Shown here: positions 26,469 to 35,921 of the stretch, one piece after another
Layout: every line of letters begins with the position of its first letter
Position numbering within the stretch: the first letter of the stretch is position 1
NCBI RefSeq assembly: GCF_024628725.1
Contig: NZ_CP102410.1
Coordinates: forward strand, 496,001-560,000
Source of the DNA: Ruegeria sp. YS9
Lineage (GTDB): Bacteria; Pseudomonadota; Alphaproteobacteria; Rhodobacterales; Rhodobacteraceae
DNA length: 64,000 bases
Reading direction: 5' to 3'
Made by a program: the position numbers and the translations under genes
Notes under the pieces: generated by a model
The model's input: the letters and a program-made list of their open reading frames with translations, nothing else
Told to the model about the DNA's origin: nothing
Databases searched by the model: none

Positions 26469-27419
26469 ATGATGCAGAAACTCTGGCCAGTGGTCGTCTT
26501 CGCTGGCTTGGCAAGTGGGGTGGCAGCAGAGGGCGTCACCGTGGACAATTGCGGCGAACCGCTGGCTTTTGACTCGGCGCCGGAACGTCTGGTCGTGCAT
26601 GACATGAACATGACGGATATGGCCTTTGCGCTCGGCCTTCAGGACAAGATCGTGGGGCTTACCGGAATTACCGGCTGGTACAAAACAAGCCCTGATTTTG
26701 ATGCTCAGCGTGGCGATATCCCAGAGCTTGCCCCCAAATACCCGACCATTGAAAACCTTGTGGCCGTCGAACCCGATCTGTTTTTTGCCGGTTGGTACTA
26801 TGGCATGAAACCCGGCGGTGACGTCACGCCCGACACGCTGGAACCCTTTGGTATCAAGACCATGATCCTGTCCGAAAGCTGCGTGCATCTGGACAAGGAT
26901 CGCCCCGAGGCCAGCATGAACCTGTTGTTTGATGACGTTCTGCGTCTGGGCACGGTCATGCAGGTCGAGGACAAGGCCGAGGCGCTGGTTGCCCGCTGGA
27001 AGGACCAACTGTCCGCCATCGAAGCAAAAACAGCCGATCTGGCAAAGCCCCGCGTGTTCCTGCTGGACGGGCCGGCCGATGCTCCGTTTACCGCCGGCAA
27101 GTTCGCCATTCCCGATGCAATGATCGCAGCCGCGGGTGGCGAGAGCGTGACGCATGATCTGGATACCAGCTGGGGCCGCACGTCGTGGGAGGCCGTCGCC
27201 GCGGCCAACCCGGAATTTCTGGTGCTGCTCGACTATCAGTCCGGCAACGGCGCAGAGGACACTTTCCAGTTCCTCAAGGATCACCCGGTGATGTCACAAA
27301 CGGACGCGGTAAAGAACGAGCGCTGGATTGGCCTGCGTTACGAGGAACTGACGCCCGGTCCGGCAAATATCGAGGCGATCGAGAAGATGGCGAAGGCGAT
27401 GCACCCGGAGATCAACTGA
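26469..27419 (+). CDS. Cobalamin/corrinoid-type periplasmic binding protein (BtuF/FecB-like)
   Basis: A 316-residue class III binding protein with a Sec signal (MMQKLWPVVVFAGLASGVAA). Family segments include PERLVVHDMNMTDMAFALGL, the lobe-linking region YPTIENLVAVEPDLFFAG, and a C-terminal helix ending at IEAIEKMAKAMHPEIN. It is longer than E. coli BtuF. It captures the ligand in the periplasm for the permease encoded immediately downstream. No outer-membrane TonB receptor is in the window. Confidence 0.85.
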   Translation: MMQKLWPVVVFAGLASGVAAEGVTVDNCGEPLAFDSAPERLVVHDMNMTDMAFALGLQDKIVGLTGITGWYKTSPDFDAQRGDIPELAPKYPTIENLVAVEPDLFFAGWYYGMKPGGDVTPDTLEPFGIKTMILSESCVHLDKDRPEASMNLLFDDVLRLGTVMQVEDKAEALVARWKDQLSAIEAKTADLAKPRVFLLDGPADAPFTAGKFAIPDAMIAAAGGESVTHDLDTSWGRTSWEAVAAANPEFLVLLDYQSGNGAEDTFQFLKDHPVMSQTDAVKNERWIGLRYEELTPGPANIEAIEKMAKAMHPEIN

Positions 27420-27420
27420 T

Positions 27421-28431
27421 ATGGTCCAATTGGGCCGTTTGATTTTGCTGGGGGCGGTTGTTCTGACCGCCCTTTTGCTGTTGTCCATCGTCTACGGGAC
27501 CACCCCAATCCCCGTGCGCGAAGTTTTTTCAGCCATCGGCCTTGGAACCGGTCTGGTGGACGGAGACATGTCGCCTTTGCACCGGATCGTCTTCGACCTT
27601 CGCCTGCCCCGCGCCCTGTTTGCCGCCGTGATTGGTGCGGGACTGGGCGTCGTAGGTGTTGTTTTGCAAACAACGACGCGAAACGATCTGGCAGATCCGT
27701 TTCTGTTCGGTCTGTCCTCTGGTGCAGCTGCCGGCGCCGTTCTGGTGATCACCGTCACGGGGGATGTCCTGGGAATCTGGACGTTGCCGTTGGCGGCGTT
27801 TTGCGGCGGTCTGATCGCATCCGGCATTGTTCTGGCGCTGGTTCAGGGCTTGCGTACGAGCGCACCCGAAAAACTGATCCTTGCTGGCCTGGCGGTGTCT
27901 TTTCTGTTTTCCGCGATCACCAATTACCTGATTTTCTCTGGCGACAATCGCGCTGCGCATTCGGTGGTATTCTGGATGCTTGGCGGTCTGGGACTGGCAA
28001 GATGGGAAACCTTCCCGCTTGTCCTGATCGGATTGGGCCTGATCCTGAGCTATTCGCTTTACCGCAGCCGGTGGCTTGACGCGCTGCTGACCGGGGATTT
28101 CACAGCCTCGTCACTGGGAATTCCCGTTCAGGGCCTGCGGTTCAGCATGTTCTTCGTGGCCGCGTTGGCGACGGCCAGTTTCGTTTCCGTTGCCGGTGTC
28201 ATCGGCTTCGTCGGGTTGATGGTGCCTCATATTGCACGCGGCATCGCCGGAACTCTGCATCGAAACCTGCTGATCGTCTCGGCCATCGTGGGCGCCATTC
28301 TGCTGACACTCTCTGATATCTTGTCACGCCTTCTTCTGGCTCCGCAGGAGTTGCCCGTCGGAATCGTCACAACGTCAATAGGATCACTTTTTGTCTTTTT
28401 GTATTTATTCAAATCTGATCGCGGGAACTAG
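27421..28431 (+). CDS. Cobalamin/corrinoid-type ABC permease (BtuC/FecCD-like)
   Basis: A 336-residue FecCD-family permease with about ten hydrophobic segments and family motifs LRLPRALFAAVIGAGLGVVG, FGLSSGAAAGA and GFVGLMVPHIAR. As the only permease gene in the operon it would form a homodimer. Its ATG is one base after the binding-protein stop. It ends the riboswitch-controlled operon, 23 bp from the convergent phosphatase gene. Confidence 0.88.
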   Translation: MVQLGRLILLGAVVLTALLLLSIVYGTTPIPVREVFSAIGLGTGLVDGDMSPLHRIVFDLRLPRALFAAVIGAGLGVVGVVLQTTTRNDLADPFLFGLSSGAAAGAVLVITVTGDVLGIWTLPLAAFCGGLIASGIVLALVQGLRTSAPEKLILAGLAVSFLFSAITNYLIFSGDNRAAHSVVFWMLGGLGLARWETFPLVLIGLGLILSYSLYRSRWLDALLTGDFTASSLGIPVQGLRFSMFFVAALATASFVSVAGVIGFVGLMVPHIARGIAGTLHRNLLIVSAIVGAILLTLSDILSRLLLAPQELPVGIVTTSIGSLFVFLYLFKSDRGN

Positions 28432-28454
28432 TTTCCAAAGGTCGCGCAACACCG

Positions 28455-29234
28455 TCATTTCTCGACATTGATGAGGTCAAGCAGTTCTGCGTGCAGTTCA
28501 GGGGTTGCGGCGGAAACGACCGCGCCATCTGAATCGAGGGTCAAAGCGCGCCCCTGCCAATCGGTCATCACGCCGCCAGCAGCCGTGATCAGAGGTGAGA
28601 GCGCCAGATAGTCATAAGGTTGCAGATCGTAATCCACCACAGCATCGACATGGCCCGAAGCAAGCAAGGCATGGGGGTAACAATCATAGGCAAATCGGCG
28701 CGTCTGCCCTGCATTTATCAGCCGGCTGAACAGGTCAGGATGATCGCGATAAATCTTGTCCCCTTCGTTCACATACAAAACCGATTGATCCAGACGCGTG
28801 GTGTGCGACACCTTTATCGGTCGCCCGTTCAGGCTGGCGCCGTCACCAACCACACCCAAATAGGTCTCATGCAAGGCCGGCATTCCGACCAGCCCCAACC
28901 GAGGGCGCCCATCCACAAGGTGCGCCAAAAGAAACCCGAACAAAGGATGACCGGACAGAAACGAACGGGTTCCGTCAATCGGGTCAATCACCCACATATG
29001 ACGCCCGTCGCCTGCTTCTTGCCCGTGCTCTTCGCCAAAGATGCCGTGCTCGGGAAAATGCTGTTTCAAGTAGGTGCGTACTTCTGCCTCCACTGTCTTG
29101 TCGGCCTGCGTCACCGGGCTTTCATCCTGCTTGAATTCAATGCCCAAAGATCCCCGGAAAAACCGCATCGCGGACTCCGAGGCAATACCGGCAATCTTTA
29201 TCGCGTGCTCAGTCAACGCATCTGGGGTTACCAT
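28455..29234 (-). CDS. hisN: Histidinol-phosphatase/inositol-monophosphatase family enzyme
   Basis: A 259-residue Mg-dependent phosphatase. Metal-site motifs are GEEHG (67-71), DPIDGTRSF (84-92) and, near the C-terminus, DYDLQPYDYLALSPLI. This subgroup is usually the HisN-type histidinol-phosphatase of actinobacteria and alphaproteobacteria; inositol monophosphatase activity is the alternative. It stands alone and convergent to the B12 operon, with GGA-rich sequence before the start. The 266 bp to the next gene (29235-29500) show nothing I can name. Confidence 0.78.
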   Translation of the reverse strand: MVTPDALTEHAIKIAGIASESAMRFFRGSLGIEFKQDESPVTQADKTVEAEVRTYLKQHFPEHGIFGEEHGQEAGDGRHMWVIDPIDGTRSFLSGHPLFGFLLAHLVDGRPRLGLVGMPALHETYLGVVGDGASLNGRPIKVSHTTRLDQSVLYVNEGDKIYRDHPDLFSRLINAGQTRRFAYDCYPHALLASGHVDAVVDYDLQPYDYLALSPLITAAGGVMTDWQGRALTLDSDGAVVSAATPELHAELLDLINVEK

Positions 29235-29500
29235 TTCCGGTCCTTTCGGCTGAAGTCATCCAATTTCCGGCGGATGAAGGGTTGCATGCCCTGAAGGCTG
29301 AATGAGGCGTCATGAGGTTCAGTCTTCAGATTGGCGTGAGGTGTGACAATACTGGAACTTTATCAAAGGCTTATAGGTCGCAAACAGCCAGATTCGACGA
29401 ACTTCCGAACATTCGGGGCGGATTTGCCGTGTTTGTATGCTTTCCCCATGTGTTCCGATCGCTGTGCGTGTGTCGGTTGATCATCTCTTGCTCGCTCGCG

Positions 29501-31945
29501 TCAGATCTTCACCCGGCTCATCTGCGGGTCGTACAGTGGTTGCAGTGTTACTTCGCAAGGTACCCTCTGAGTGGCGACATCCAATTCATATGTCCCTGAC
29601 GTGACGTATTCCGCGTCGACGCCCTTGGCGTTTCGGATGTAACCGTAGCCGATCGACTTTCCGACGGTGTAGCCATAGCCGCCCGAGGTCAGCCATCCGA
29701 CCCTTTCGCCATTCCGATAGATCGTTTCACGCCCCAGAAGAACAACGTCGGGTTCAACCGTGAAACATGCCAGCATCTTCTTTACGCCGCCGGTTTTTTG
29801 CGCCTCAGCGGCGGCACGCCCTTTGAAATCAATATTCTTCCGAAGTTTCACGGCCCAGCCCAAGCCGCTTTCGAACGGGGTATGATCCGGCCCGATATCC
29901 GAGCCCCAGGCGCGATACCCTTTTTCAAGGCGCAGCGATTCAATCGCCCTGTATCCCGCATTTATCAAGCCATGCGGGCGCCCTGCCTCCATCAAGGCGT
30001 CATACACCGTTTGGGCATATTCCACCGGCAGGTGCAGTTCCCACCCCAATTCACCAACATAGGTCACACGCAGCGCCTTGACCGGGCACCCCGCAATGCC
30101 GATGGTACGGATCGTGCCAAACTTGAACCCGCTGTTCGAGACGTCATCGCGCGTCACCGCCGCAAGAACATCGCGCGCTTTTGGTCCCATCAATGACAGG
30201 ACTGCATTCGATGAAGTGATATCGAAAAGCTGGCAATTCATACCCTCGGGAATGCTGCGGTTGATCCAGTCGAAGTCATGGGTGGCATAGCCGGTGCCGG
30301 TGACGATGTAGAACTCGTCATGAGCCACACGCCCAACGGTCAGGTCACACTCGATCCCGCCCTTGTCGCTCAACATTTGGGTATAGACCAGCGCGCCAAC
30401 CGGCTTGTCCACATCATTGGCGCAGATCCAGTTCATCGCTGCCAAAGCATCGGGACCCTTGAGGGCGAATTTGGCGAAGGATGTCTGATCGAACAACACC
30501 GCCGCTTCGCGTGCTGCTTTGTGTTCGCGCCCTACGGCATCGAACCAGTTCTGGCGGCCAAAGCTGTATTCATCTTTGGCCACCTCGCCCTTTGACACGT
30601 CCGCGTACCAGTTGGGACGTTCCCAGCCCAGTTTCTCTCCAAAGCACGCGCCCTGCTTTTTCAGCGTGTCATAAAGCGGCGACTTGCGACAGGGGCGGCC
30701 CGAGTCATGTTCCTCATGCGGCCAAGCCATCGTGTAGTGTTTACCGTATGCTTCAACGGTACGGGTGCGAACCCAGTCGGTGTCGAAATGCGGGCGGCCA
30801 AAGCGGCGGATATCGGCAGACCACAAATCGAAGGGCGGCTCACCCTTGTGCACCCATTCCGCCAGCGCCATGCCCGCACCACCGCCAGCCGCGATGCCAA
30901 AGGCGTTAAAGCCTGCACCGACGAAGAAGTTTCTCAACTCGGGCGCTTCGCCGATGATGAAATTGCCGTCGGGCGTGAAGCTTTCCGGCCCGTTGGTCAA
31001 CGTCTTGACGCCAGCGTTCTCCAGCGCGGGCACACGACCCAACGCAAGCTCCATAAGCTGTTCGAAATGATCGAAGTTGCTGTCGAGAAGGGTATAGTGG
31101 AGACCTTGCGGAATACCCTTGGTGGCCCAGGGGATCGGGTTCGGCTCATAGCCGCCCATAACCAGACCACCGACTTCTTCCTTGTAGTAGGTCAGCCGGT
31201 CGGGATCGCGCAGAGTGGGCAGATTGCCGGGCACGTCGAAAGGTTCTGTCACCATGTACTGGTGCTCCATCGGAACCAGAGGAACGTTGACGCCAAAGCG
31301 GCTGGCAAAGGTGCGGGACCATTGCCCGGCGCAGCAGATCACTTTTTCACACTCGATCCGACCATGTTCGGTGATTACCGCGCGAATTTTGCCATCTTCA
31401 ATCTCGATATCGATGACTTTGGTATCTTCGAATATCTTCGCCCCGGCCATGCGGGCGCCCTTGGCCAATGCCTGCGTGATATCTGACGGGTTGGCCTGAC
31501 CGTCTGTCGGCAGGTAGGCCGCGCCGATCACGTCAGAGACATCCATCAAGGGCCACAGCTCCTGCGCCTCGGATGGGGTCAGAAGTTGCATGTCCAGACC
31601 AAAGGAATGCGCTGTCGTGGCCTGCCGTTTGACTTCGGTCCAACGCTCTTCGTTGCAGGCAAGGCGCAAGCCGCCGTTCATCTTCCAGCCAGTACCAAGC
31701 CCTGTTTCCTCTTCGATCTTGTTGTACAGATCGACGGAATAACCCAGCAATTGCGTGATATTGGCGTTCGAACGCAACTGTCCCACCAACCCTGCGGCGT
31801 GGAAGGTGGTGCCCGAGGTCAGTTTCTTGCGCTCCAGCAGCACCGTGTCGGTCCAGCCCAGCTTGGCCAAGTGATAGGCGGTCGAGCAGCCGATGATCCC
31901 GCCGCCGACAATGACGGCTTTGGCTGTTGTAGGAAGGTCGGTCAT
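29501..31945 (-). CDS. FAD-dependent dimethylglycine/sarcosine dehydrogenase-like protein with GcvT domain
   Basis: An 814-residue two-part enzyme. The N-terminal half is a DAO-type FAD domain: GGGIIGCS (13-20), and TTFHAAGL with H49 in the position where dimethylglycine and sarcosine dehydrogenases bind FAD covalently. From ~430 it is a GcvT-like folate-binding domain (ELGWELHLP, YRAIESLRLEKGYRAWGSD). Such enzymes demethylate N-methylglycines and pass the carbon to tetrahydrofolate in the cytoplasm. It is the last gene of the operon with glycine-betaine transport, 8 bp after the phosphotransferase, so dimethylglycine from betaine is the best guess. The upstream betaine demethylase is not in the window. 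Confidence 0.85.
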   Translation of the reverse strand: MTDLPTTAKAVIVGGGIIGCSTAYHLAKLGWTDTVLLERKKLTSGTTFHAAGLVGQLRSNANITQLLGYSVDLYNKIEEETGLGTGWKMNGGLRLACNEERWTEVKRQATTAHSFGLDMQLLTPSEAQELWPLMDVSDVIGAAYLPTDGQANPSDITQALAKGARMAGAKIFEDTKVIDIEIEDGKIRAVITEHGRIECEKVICCAGQWSRTFASRFGVNVPLVPMEHQYMVTEPFDVPGNLPTLRDPDRLTYYKEEVGGLVMGGYEPNPIPWATKGIPQGLHYTLLDSNFDHFEQLMELALGRVPALENAGVKTLTNGPESFTPDGNFIIGEAPELRNFFVGAGFNAFGIAAGGGAGMALAEWVHKGEPPFDLWSADIRRFGRPHFDTDWVRTRTVEAYGKHYTMAWPHEEHDSGRPCRKSPLYDTLKKQGACFGEKLGWERPNWYADVSKGEVAKDEYSFGRQNWFDAVGREHKAAREAAVLFDQTSFAKFALKGPDALAAMNWICANDVDKPVGALVYTQMLSDKGGIECDLTVGRVAHDEFYIVTGTGYATHDFDWINRSIPEGMNCQLFDITSSNAVLSLMGPKARDVLAAVTRDDVSNSGFKFGTIRTIGIAGCPVKALRVTYVGELGWELHLPVEYAQTVYDALMEAGRPHGLINAGYRAIESLRLEKGYRAWGSDIGPDHTPFESGLGWAVKLRKNIDFKGRAAAEAQKTGGVKKMLACFTVEPDVVLLGRETIYRNGERVGWLTSGGYGYTVGKSIGYGYIRNAKGVDAEYVTSGTYELDVATQRVPCEVTLQPLYDPQMSRVKI

Positions 31946-31953
31946 GTCTGTCC

Positions 31954-32835
31954 TCAGGTATTTTTGAAATCGGTAAGGGCTGCGCGGAACCGCGCCAGGT
32001 TTTCAGCTGTGTAGGCTGCGTAATCAAAGTCGATATCCGAGGTGATCTCGGACACCATGCTCCACATGGTTTCCCGCAGCAGCGAAGCGCATTTCATCGC
32101 CGTATAGCGGTGGCGCAGGTTGTCGTTGACCGGGGCTTCGAAATAGGTCTCAAGCACCCAGTCTTCCTGTTCAGGCGACAGGCCATTGTTCGACGCCAGC
32201 CCGCCCAGATCAAAAAGCGGCGAGTTGAATCCGGCATAGTCGAAATCGATCAGCCAAAGGCGGTTGCCGTCGTCCAGAAAATTGCCGCAGAGCAGGTCGT
32301 TATGGCCGAATACGATGTCATACGGCCCAGCCTCACGTTCCAGCAGCGAGCCTGCGTCGATCAGATCGGGGATCAGCTTTGCATGGGCGCTGTCATTCTC
32401 GGTCAGCGTTGCGGCATAGTCCCGGATGACATGGAACACCCAGAATACCAGCGACGGCCCGCGCAGGTGTTTCGGCACTTCGACATGACAGGCTTCCACC
32501 AATTCCAGAACACGGGGCAGCATGTTCGGATGCCGGACGTCTTCTTCCGTCAAGGTGCGGCTTTCGATGAACTCCAGCACCGTCAGATCGCCCGAGGAAT
32601 GCAGCACGGCAGGCGACAGACCCGCTGCATTGGCTGCCTTGCTGGCGGCCAGCTCATTGAACCGCATCACCTGATGCAAGGGGATGTCGTCGCCCACACG
32701 CACCACATAAGACCCGCTGCTATCCGTAACCTTGTAGTTCACATTGGTGATGCCACCGGTCAGCGGAGTGGCCTCGATCTCTCCCTGCCAGATCGGCAGA
32801 GCGCGGATGCGGGTCATCAGGTCGGGATGGCTCAT
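31954..32835 (-). CDS. Choline/ethanolamine kinase-family phosphotransferase
   Basis: A 293-residue aminoglycoside/choline-kinase-fold phosphotransferase. The catalytic motif is VFGHNDLLCGNFL, followed by the metal-binding LIDFDYAG. The start MSHPDLMTRI has GGAGAG upstream and follows the permease stop by one base; the longer reading overlaps the permease. The likely substrate is choline or a related amino alcohol imported by the neighbouring system, but nothing in the sequence proves it. Confidence 0.8.
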   Translation of the reverse strand: MSHPDLMTRIRALPIWQGEIEATPLTGGITNVNYKVTDSSGSYVVRVGDDIPLHQVMRFNELAASKAANAAGLSPAVLHSSGDLTVLEFIESRTLTEEDVRHPNMLPRVLELVEACHVEVPKHLRGPSLVFWVFHVIRDYAATLTENDSAHAKLIPDLIDAGSLLEREAGPYDIVFGHNDLLCGNFLDDGNRLWLIDFDYAGFNSPLFDLGGLASNNGLSPEQEDWVLETYFEAPVNDNLRHRYTAMKCASLLRETMWSMVSEITSDIDFDYAAYTAENLARFRAALTDFKNT

Positions 32836-32836
32836 A

Positions 32837-34828
32837 TCAACTCTCCAGTCCAAAGCGGATGCGGGCCTGACGGGCACTGGCATTGATCAACCGATCGGCG
32901 ATGATGGCGATGAAGGCAATCGACAGACCGGCCACCAGACCGCGGCCGGTATCGGCCTTGGTCAGGGCGATATAGACCTCCTGCCCCAGATCGCGGGTGC
33001 CGACGAGGGCGGTGATGACCAGCATGGACAGCGCCAGCATGATGGTCTGGTTGATCCCCAGCAGGATCTCAGGCAACGCCATCGGCAGACGGATATGGCG
33101 CAGCAATTGCCTGCGGGTGCAGCCCGAAACCAGACCGGCCTCGATCAGCTCTTCGCTAACCGACCGTATGCCATGGGCAGCATAGCGGACCGCCGGGGCC
33201 AGCGCATAAAGAACGATGGCGATCAGCGCGGTGAAATCGCCGACCCTGAATAGCATGACGACAGGGATCAGATAAACAAAGCTGGGAAGGGTTTGCAGCG
33301 TGTCGATCAGCAGGTTGATGGCCGTTCCAGCGCGTTTGTTCAGCGCCGCCAGAACACCCAGAGGCACCCCGATCAGCGTTGCCAGAATGACCGATGCACC
33401 GCACAGATACACTGTCACCATCGCCTTTGACCACAGGCCCGACACAAGTACCAGCGAGGCCATCCCACCACACAGCAACGCCAGCCGCCAACCGCCAGCG
33501 TGCCAGCCCAGCAGGGCCAGCATCGCGATGGCCCACGGCCACGGGATGCCCAGCAGAACCGTTTTGATCGGGATCATGAACCAGGTCAGGAAGAAAACCT
33601 TGATCGCCTCGAACGTGTCGAAATAGTTGACGTTCAGGTATTCGACCGTGTTGTCCCAGAACGCGCCAGTGGTGATGGTCTGGCTTTCAGGATATTCCAA
33701 CAACAGAGGCGAGAACTGTCCCAGTACCCATGTCAGCACCAGTAAAACCAGAACCAGAACCGTCCGGCGATGACGCGCGACCCACGAGCCGGCGACCTCA
33801 TGATGCACCTGGCCCATCCGTTCGGCAAAGGCCTGGCTCAGACGGTCGACGGCGATGGCCAGTACCACGATGGCGATGCCGGCTTCGAACCCTGCTCCAA
33901 TGTCCAGACGGCGTAGTGCGGCGAGAACGTCAAAGCCCAGCCCCCCAGCCCCGATCATCGAGGCGATGATGACCATGTTCAGGGTCAGCATGATCACCTG
34001 ATTGACACCCACCATCAGGCTGTGGCTGGCCGAGGGCACAAGCACGCGCCACATCAACTGCCGCCGGGTCGTGCCCGCCATGCGTCCGAAATCCAGGATT
34101 TCGGGATCCACACCTTTCAGTGCCAACGTGGTGATCCGCACCATCGGTGGCGTCGCATAGATGATCGTCGCGACCAAGGCAGAGATCGGACCAAAGCCAA
34201 ACATGAACAGGATCGGCACCAGATAGGCAAAGATCGGGATCGTCTGCATCAAGTCCAGTATTGGTGAGATGATCTTTTCAAAAAGCGGATGGCGATAGGC
34301 GAGAATGCCCAACAGCAACCCTCCGCCCGCGCCAATCGGCACCGCGATCAGGACCGAGGCCAGCGTTACCATGGCGCTGTCCCATTGTCCGAAAACTGCA
34401 AGATAGACGAAGCAGGCCCCGACCAGAGCGGCCAATCCCCAGTCGCGGCAGTATTGACCCAAGGCGACAACGGCGGTGATGACCACGATCCAGCTGATCG
34501 CAGGCAGGATGACCTGCGCGTCATTTCCCTGACCGCTGACAAAGCCGTCGGCCAGCAGGGCCAATACCAGATTGTAGGGCTGCTCGATCAACCACGCGAT
34601 GGCGCGGGTGACATCGGTGAAGGACACCGGCCCGATGGCGGCATCCTCGATCAGCCATGTCATCGCCAAGGAAATGTAGGTTTTGAACGGGATCACCCAG
34701 GCCGAGGGGAACTTGGTCAACCAGCGCGCATCCAGCGCCTTGCTCAAATCACGCCCGAAATAGCCAAGTGCGATGGTGATCAGAACAAGCACCAAAATGG
34801 CAATCTGGCTGCGGGTCAGGCGGATCAT
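32837..34828 (-). CDS. Glycine-betaine/proline-type ABC permease with two fused permease domains (ProW-like)
   Basis: A 663-residue protein with two BPD-type permease units, one ending at ~340 and the second from ~430. Each has an EAA-type loop (VDPEILDFGRMAGTTRRQLMWRV; VSEELIEAGLVSGCTRRQLLRHI). Most ProW proteins have one unit and dimerise; here one chain can form the whole channel, an arrangement seen in other roseobacters and rhizobia. It overlaps the ATPase gene by 4 bp. Confidence 0.88.
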   Translation of the reverse strand: MIRLTRSQIAILVLVLITIALGYFGRDLSKALDARWLTKFPSAWVIPFKTYISLAMTWLIEDAAIGPVSFTDVTRAIAWLIEQPYNLVLALLADGFVSGQGNDAQVILPAISWIVVITAVVALGQYCRDWGLAALVGACFVYLAVFGQWDSAMVTLASVLIAVPIGAGGGLLLGILAYRHPLFEKIISPILDLMQTIPIFAYLVPILFMFGFGPISALVATIIYATPPMVRITTLALKGVDPEILDFGRMAGTTRRQLMWRVLVPSASHSLMVGVNQVIMLTLNMVIIASMIGAGGLGFDVLAALRRLDIGAGFEAGIAIVVLAIAVDRLSQAFAERMGQVHHEVAGSWVARHRRTVLVLVLLVLTWVLGQFSPLLLEYPESQTITTGAFWDNTVEYLNVNYFDTFEAIKVFFLTWFMIPIKTVLLGIPWPWAIAMLALLGWHAGGWRLALLCGGMASLVLVSGLWSKAMVTVYLCGASVILATLIGVPLGVLAALNKRAGTAINLLIDTLQTLPSFVYLIPVVMLFRVGDFTALIAIVLYALAPAVRYAAHGIRSVSEELIEAGLVSGCTRRQLLRHIRLPMALPEILLGINQTIMLALSMLVITALVGTRDLGQEVYIALTKADTGRGLVAGLSIAFIAIIADRLINASARQARIRFGLES

Positions 34829-35865
34829 GCCGTGTCTCCGCCGCCGAACAGCACATGCGCAACGGCCTTGCGGTCAATCGCTCCGACGGGCTGGCCATCA
34901 GCATCCACCACGGGGATCGGCGCATCTGCCGCGATAATCCGTTCCGCCACGTCCGAGATGCGCGTGGATTGAAAGATCGGATTGCCCTCGCCCACAGCGC
35001 CGGGGGTCATGACACCGCCGACGGTCAGGACCTTTGAGCGGGGGATATGTTTCGTGAATTCAGCCACATAACCGGTGGCCGGGTGCATCACCAGCTGTTC
35101 CGGCGTGGCGATCTGGATCACCTCTCCGTCCTTCATGATGGCGATGCGGTCGGCCAGGCGAACGGCCTCTTCGAAGTCATGGGTGATGAAAACGATGGTC
35201 TTGTGCAACCGCTCCTGCAACCGCAGGAATTCATCCTGCATCTCGCGCCGGATCAGCGGATCGAGGGCCGAGAACGGCTCGTCCAAGAACCAAAGGTCCG
35301 GCTCGGTCACCAAGGAACGGGCAATGCCGACGCGCTGCTGCTGGCCGCCGGACAGCTCACGCGGGTAATAATCCTCGCGCCCCTTCAAACCGACCAGTTC
35401 CACGACCTCGCGGGCCTTGGCGTCAGCTTCGGGTTTGGGTGTGGCCTGAATCGTCAGCGGAAACATCACATTCTGCAAAACGGTCAGATGCGGCAGCAAC
35501 GCGAAATGCTGGAACACCATGCCCATCTTGTGACGCCTGATTTCGATCAGCTCATTCTCGCTGGCGCGCAAGAGGTCAGCATCGTCGAACAGAACTTCAC
35601 CGGCGGTTGGTTCGATCAACCTGGACAAGCATCGAACCAGAGTGGATTTGCCGGACCCCGACAGGCCCATGATGACGAAAATCTCACCTTCCGAGATCTC
35701 GATATTGGCGTTGCGGACTGCGCCGATCACACCTGCCTTGCGAATATCTTCTGCCGTAGGTTCGGGGGTTGTCCGCAGCAACCGATCTGCGTTGGGGCCG
35801 TAGAGTTTCCAGATATTTCGGCACGACAGTTTGGTCTTGGGGGGCATCAGGGTGGTCCGGTTCAT
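34825..35865 (-). CDS. Glycine-betaine ABC importer ATPase (ProV/OpuAA-like)
   Basis: A 346-residue ATPase with Walker A GLSGSGKST, signature LSGGQQQR, Walker B LWFLDEPFSALD, switch FITHD, and a C-terminal region with CBS-like content (VVDADGQPVGAIDRKAVAHVL) as in ProV. The start MNRTTLMPPKTKL is preferred; MPPKTK (35847) is possible. Neither has a clear ribosome binding site, and the preferred ATG is 5 bases after the T-run of a terminator-like hairpin. The early ORF extension to 35970 would overlap the binding-protein gene and is rejected. Confidence 0.83.
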   Translation of the reverse strand: MNRTTLMPPKTKLSCRNIWKLYGPNADRLLRTTPEPTAEDIRKAGVIGAVRNANIEISEGEIFVIMGLSGSGKSTLVRCLSRLIEPTAGEVLFDDADLLRASENELIEIRRHKMGMVFQHFALLPHLTVLQNVMFPLTIQATPKPEADAKAREVVELVGLKGREDYYPRELSGGQQQRVGIARSLVTEPDLWFLDEPFSALDPLIRREMQDEFLRLQERLHKTIVFITHDFEEAVRLADRIAIMKDGEVIQIATPEQLVMHPATGYVAEFTKHIPRSKVLTVGGVMTPGAVGEGNPIFQSTRISDVAERIIAADAPIPVVDADGQPVGAIDRKAVAHVLFGGGDTA

Positions 35866-35870
35866 TCGCG

Positions 35871-35915
35871 AAAAAGGCCAGAGCGGTCCGAGAGAGCGAC
35901 AGGCCCGCTCTGGCC
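35871..35915 (-). terminator. Terminator-like hairpin between binding protein and ATPase genes
   Basis: On the - strand GGCCAGAGCGG (35915-35905) and CCGCTCTGGCC (35886-35876) form a perfect 11-bp stem with an 18-nt loop, followed at once by TTTTT (35875-35871). This is a complete Rho-independent terminator placed inside the operon, so most transcripts should stop after the binding-protein gene and a fraction read on to the ATPase and permease. Confidence 0.85.
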
Positions 35916-35921
35916 AGTGGA

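Noticed and set aside
29312..29599. A 95-codon + strand frame in the gap after hisN
   Set aside because: It runs into the dehydrogenase gene on the other strand, has no ribosome binding site, and its product is an unrelated mix of residues.
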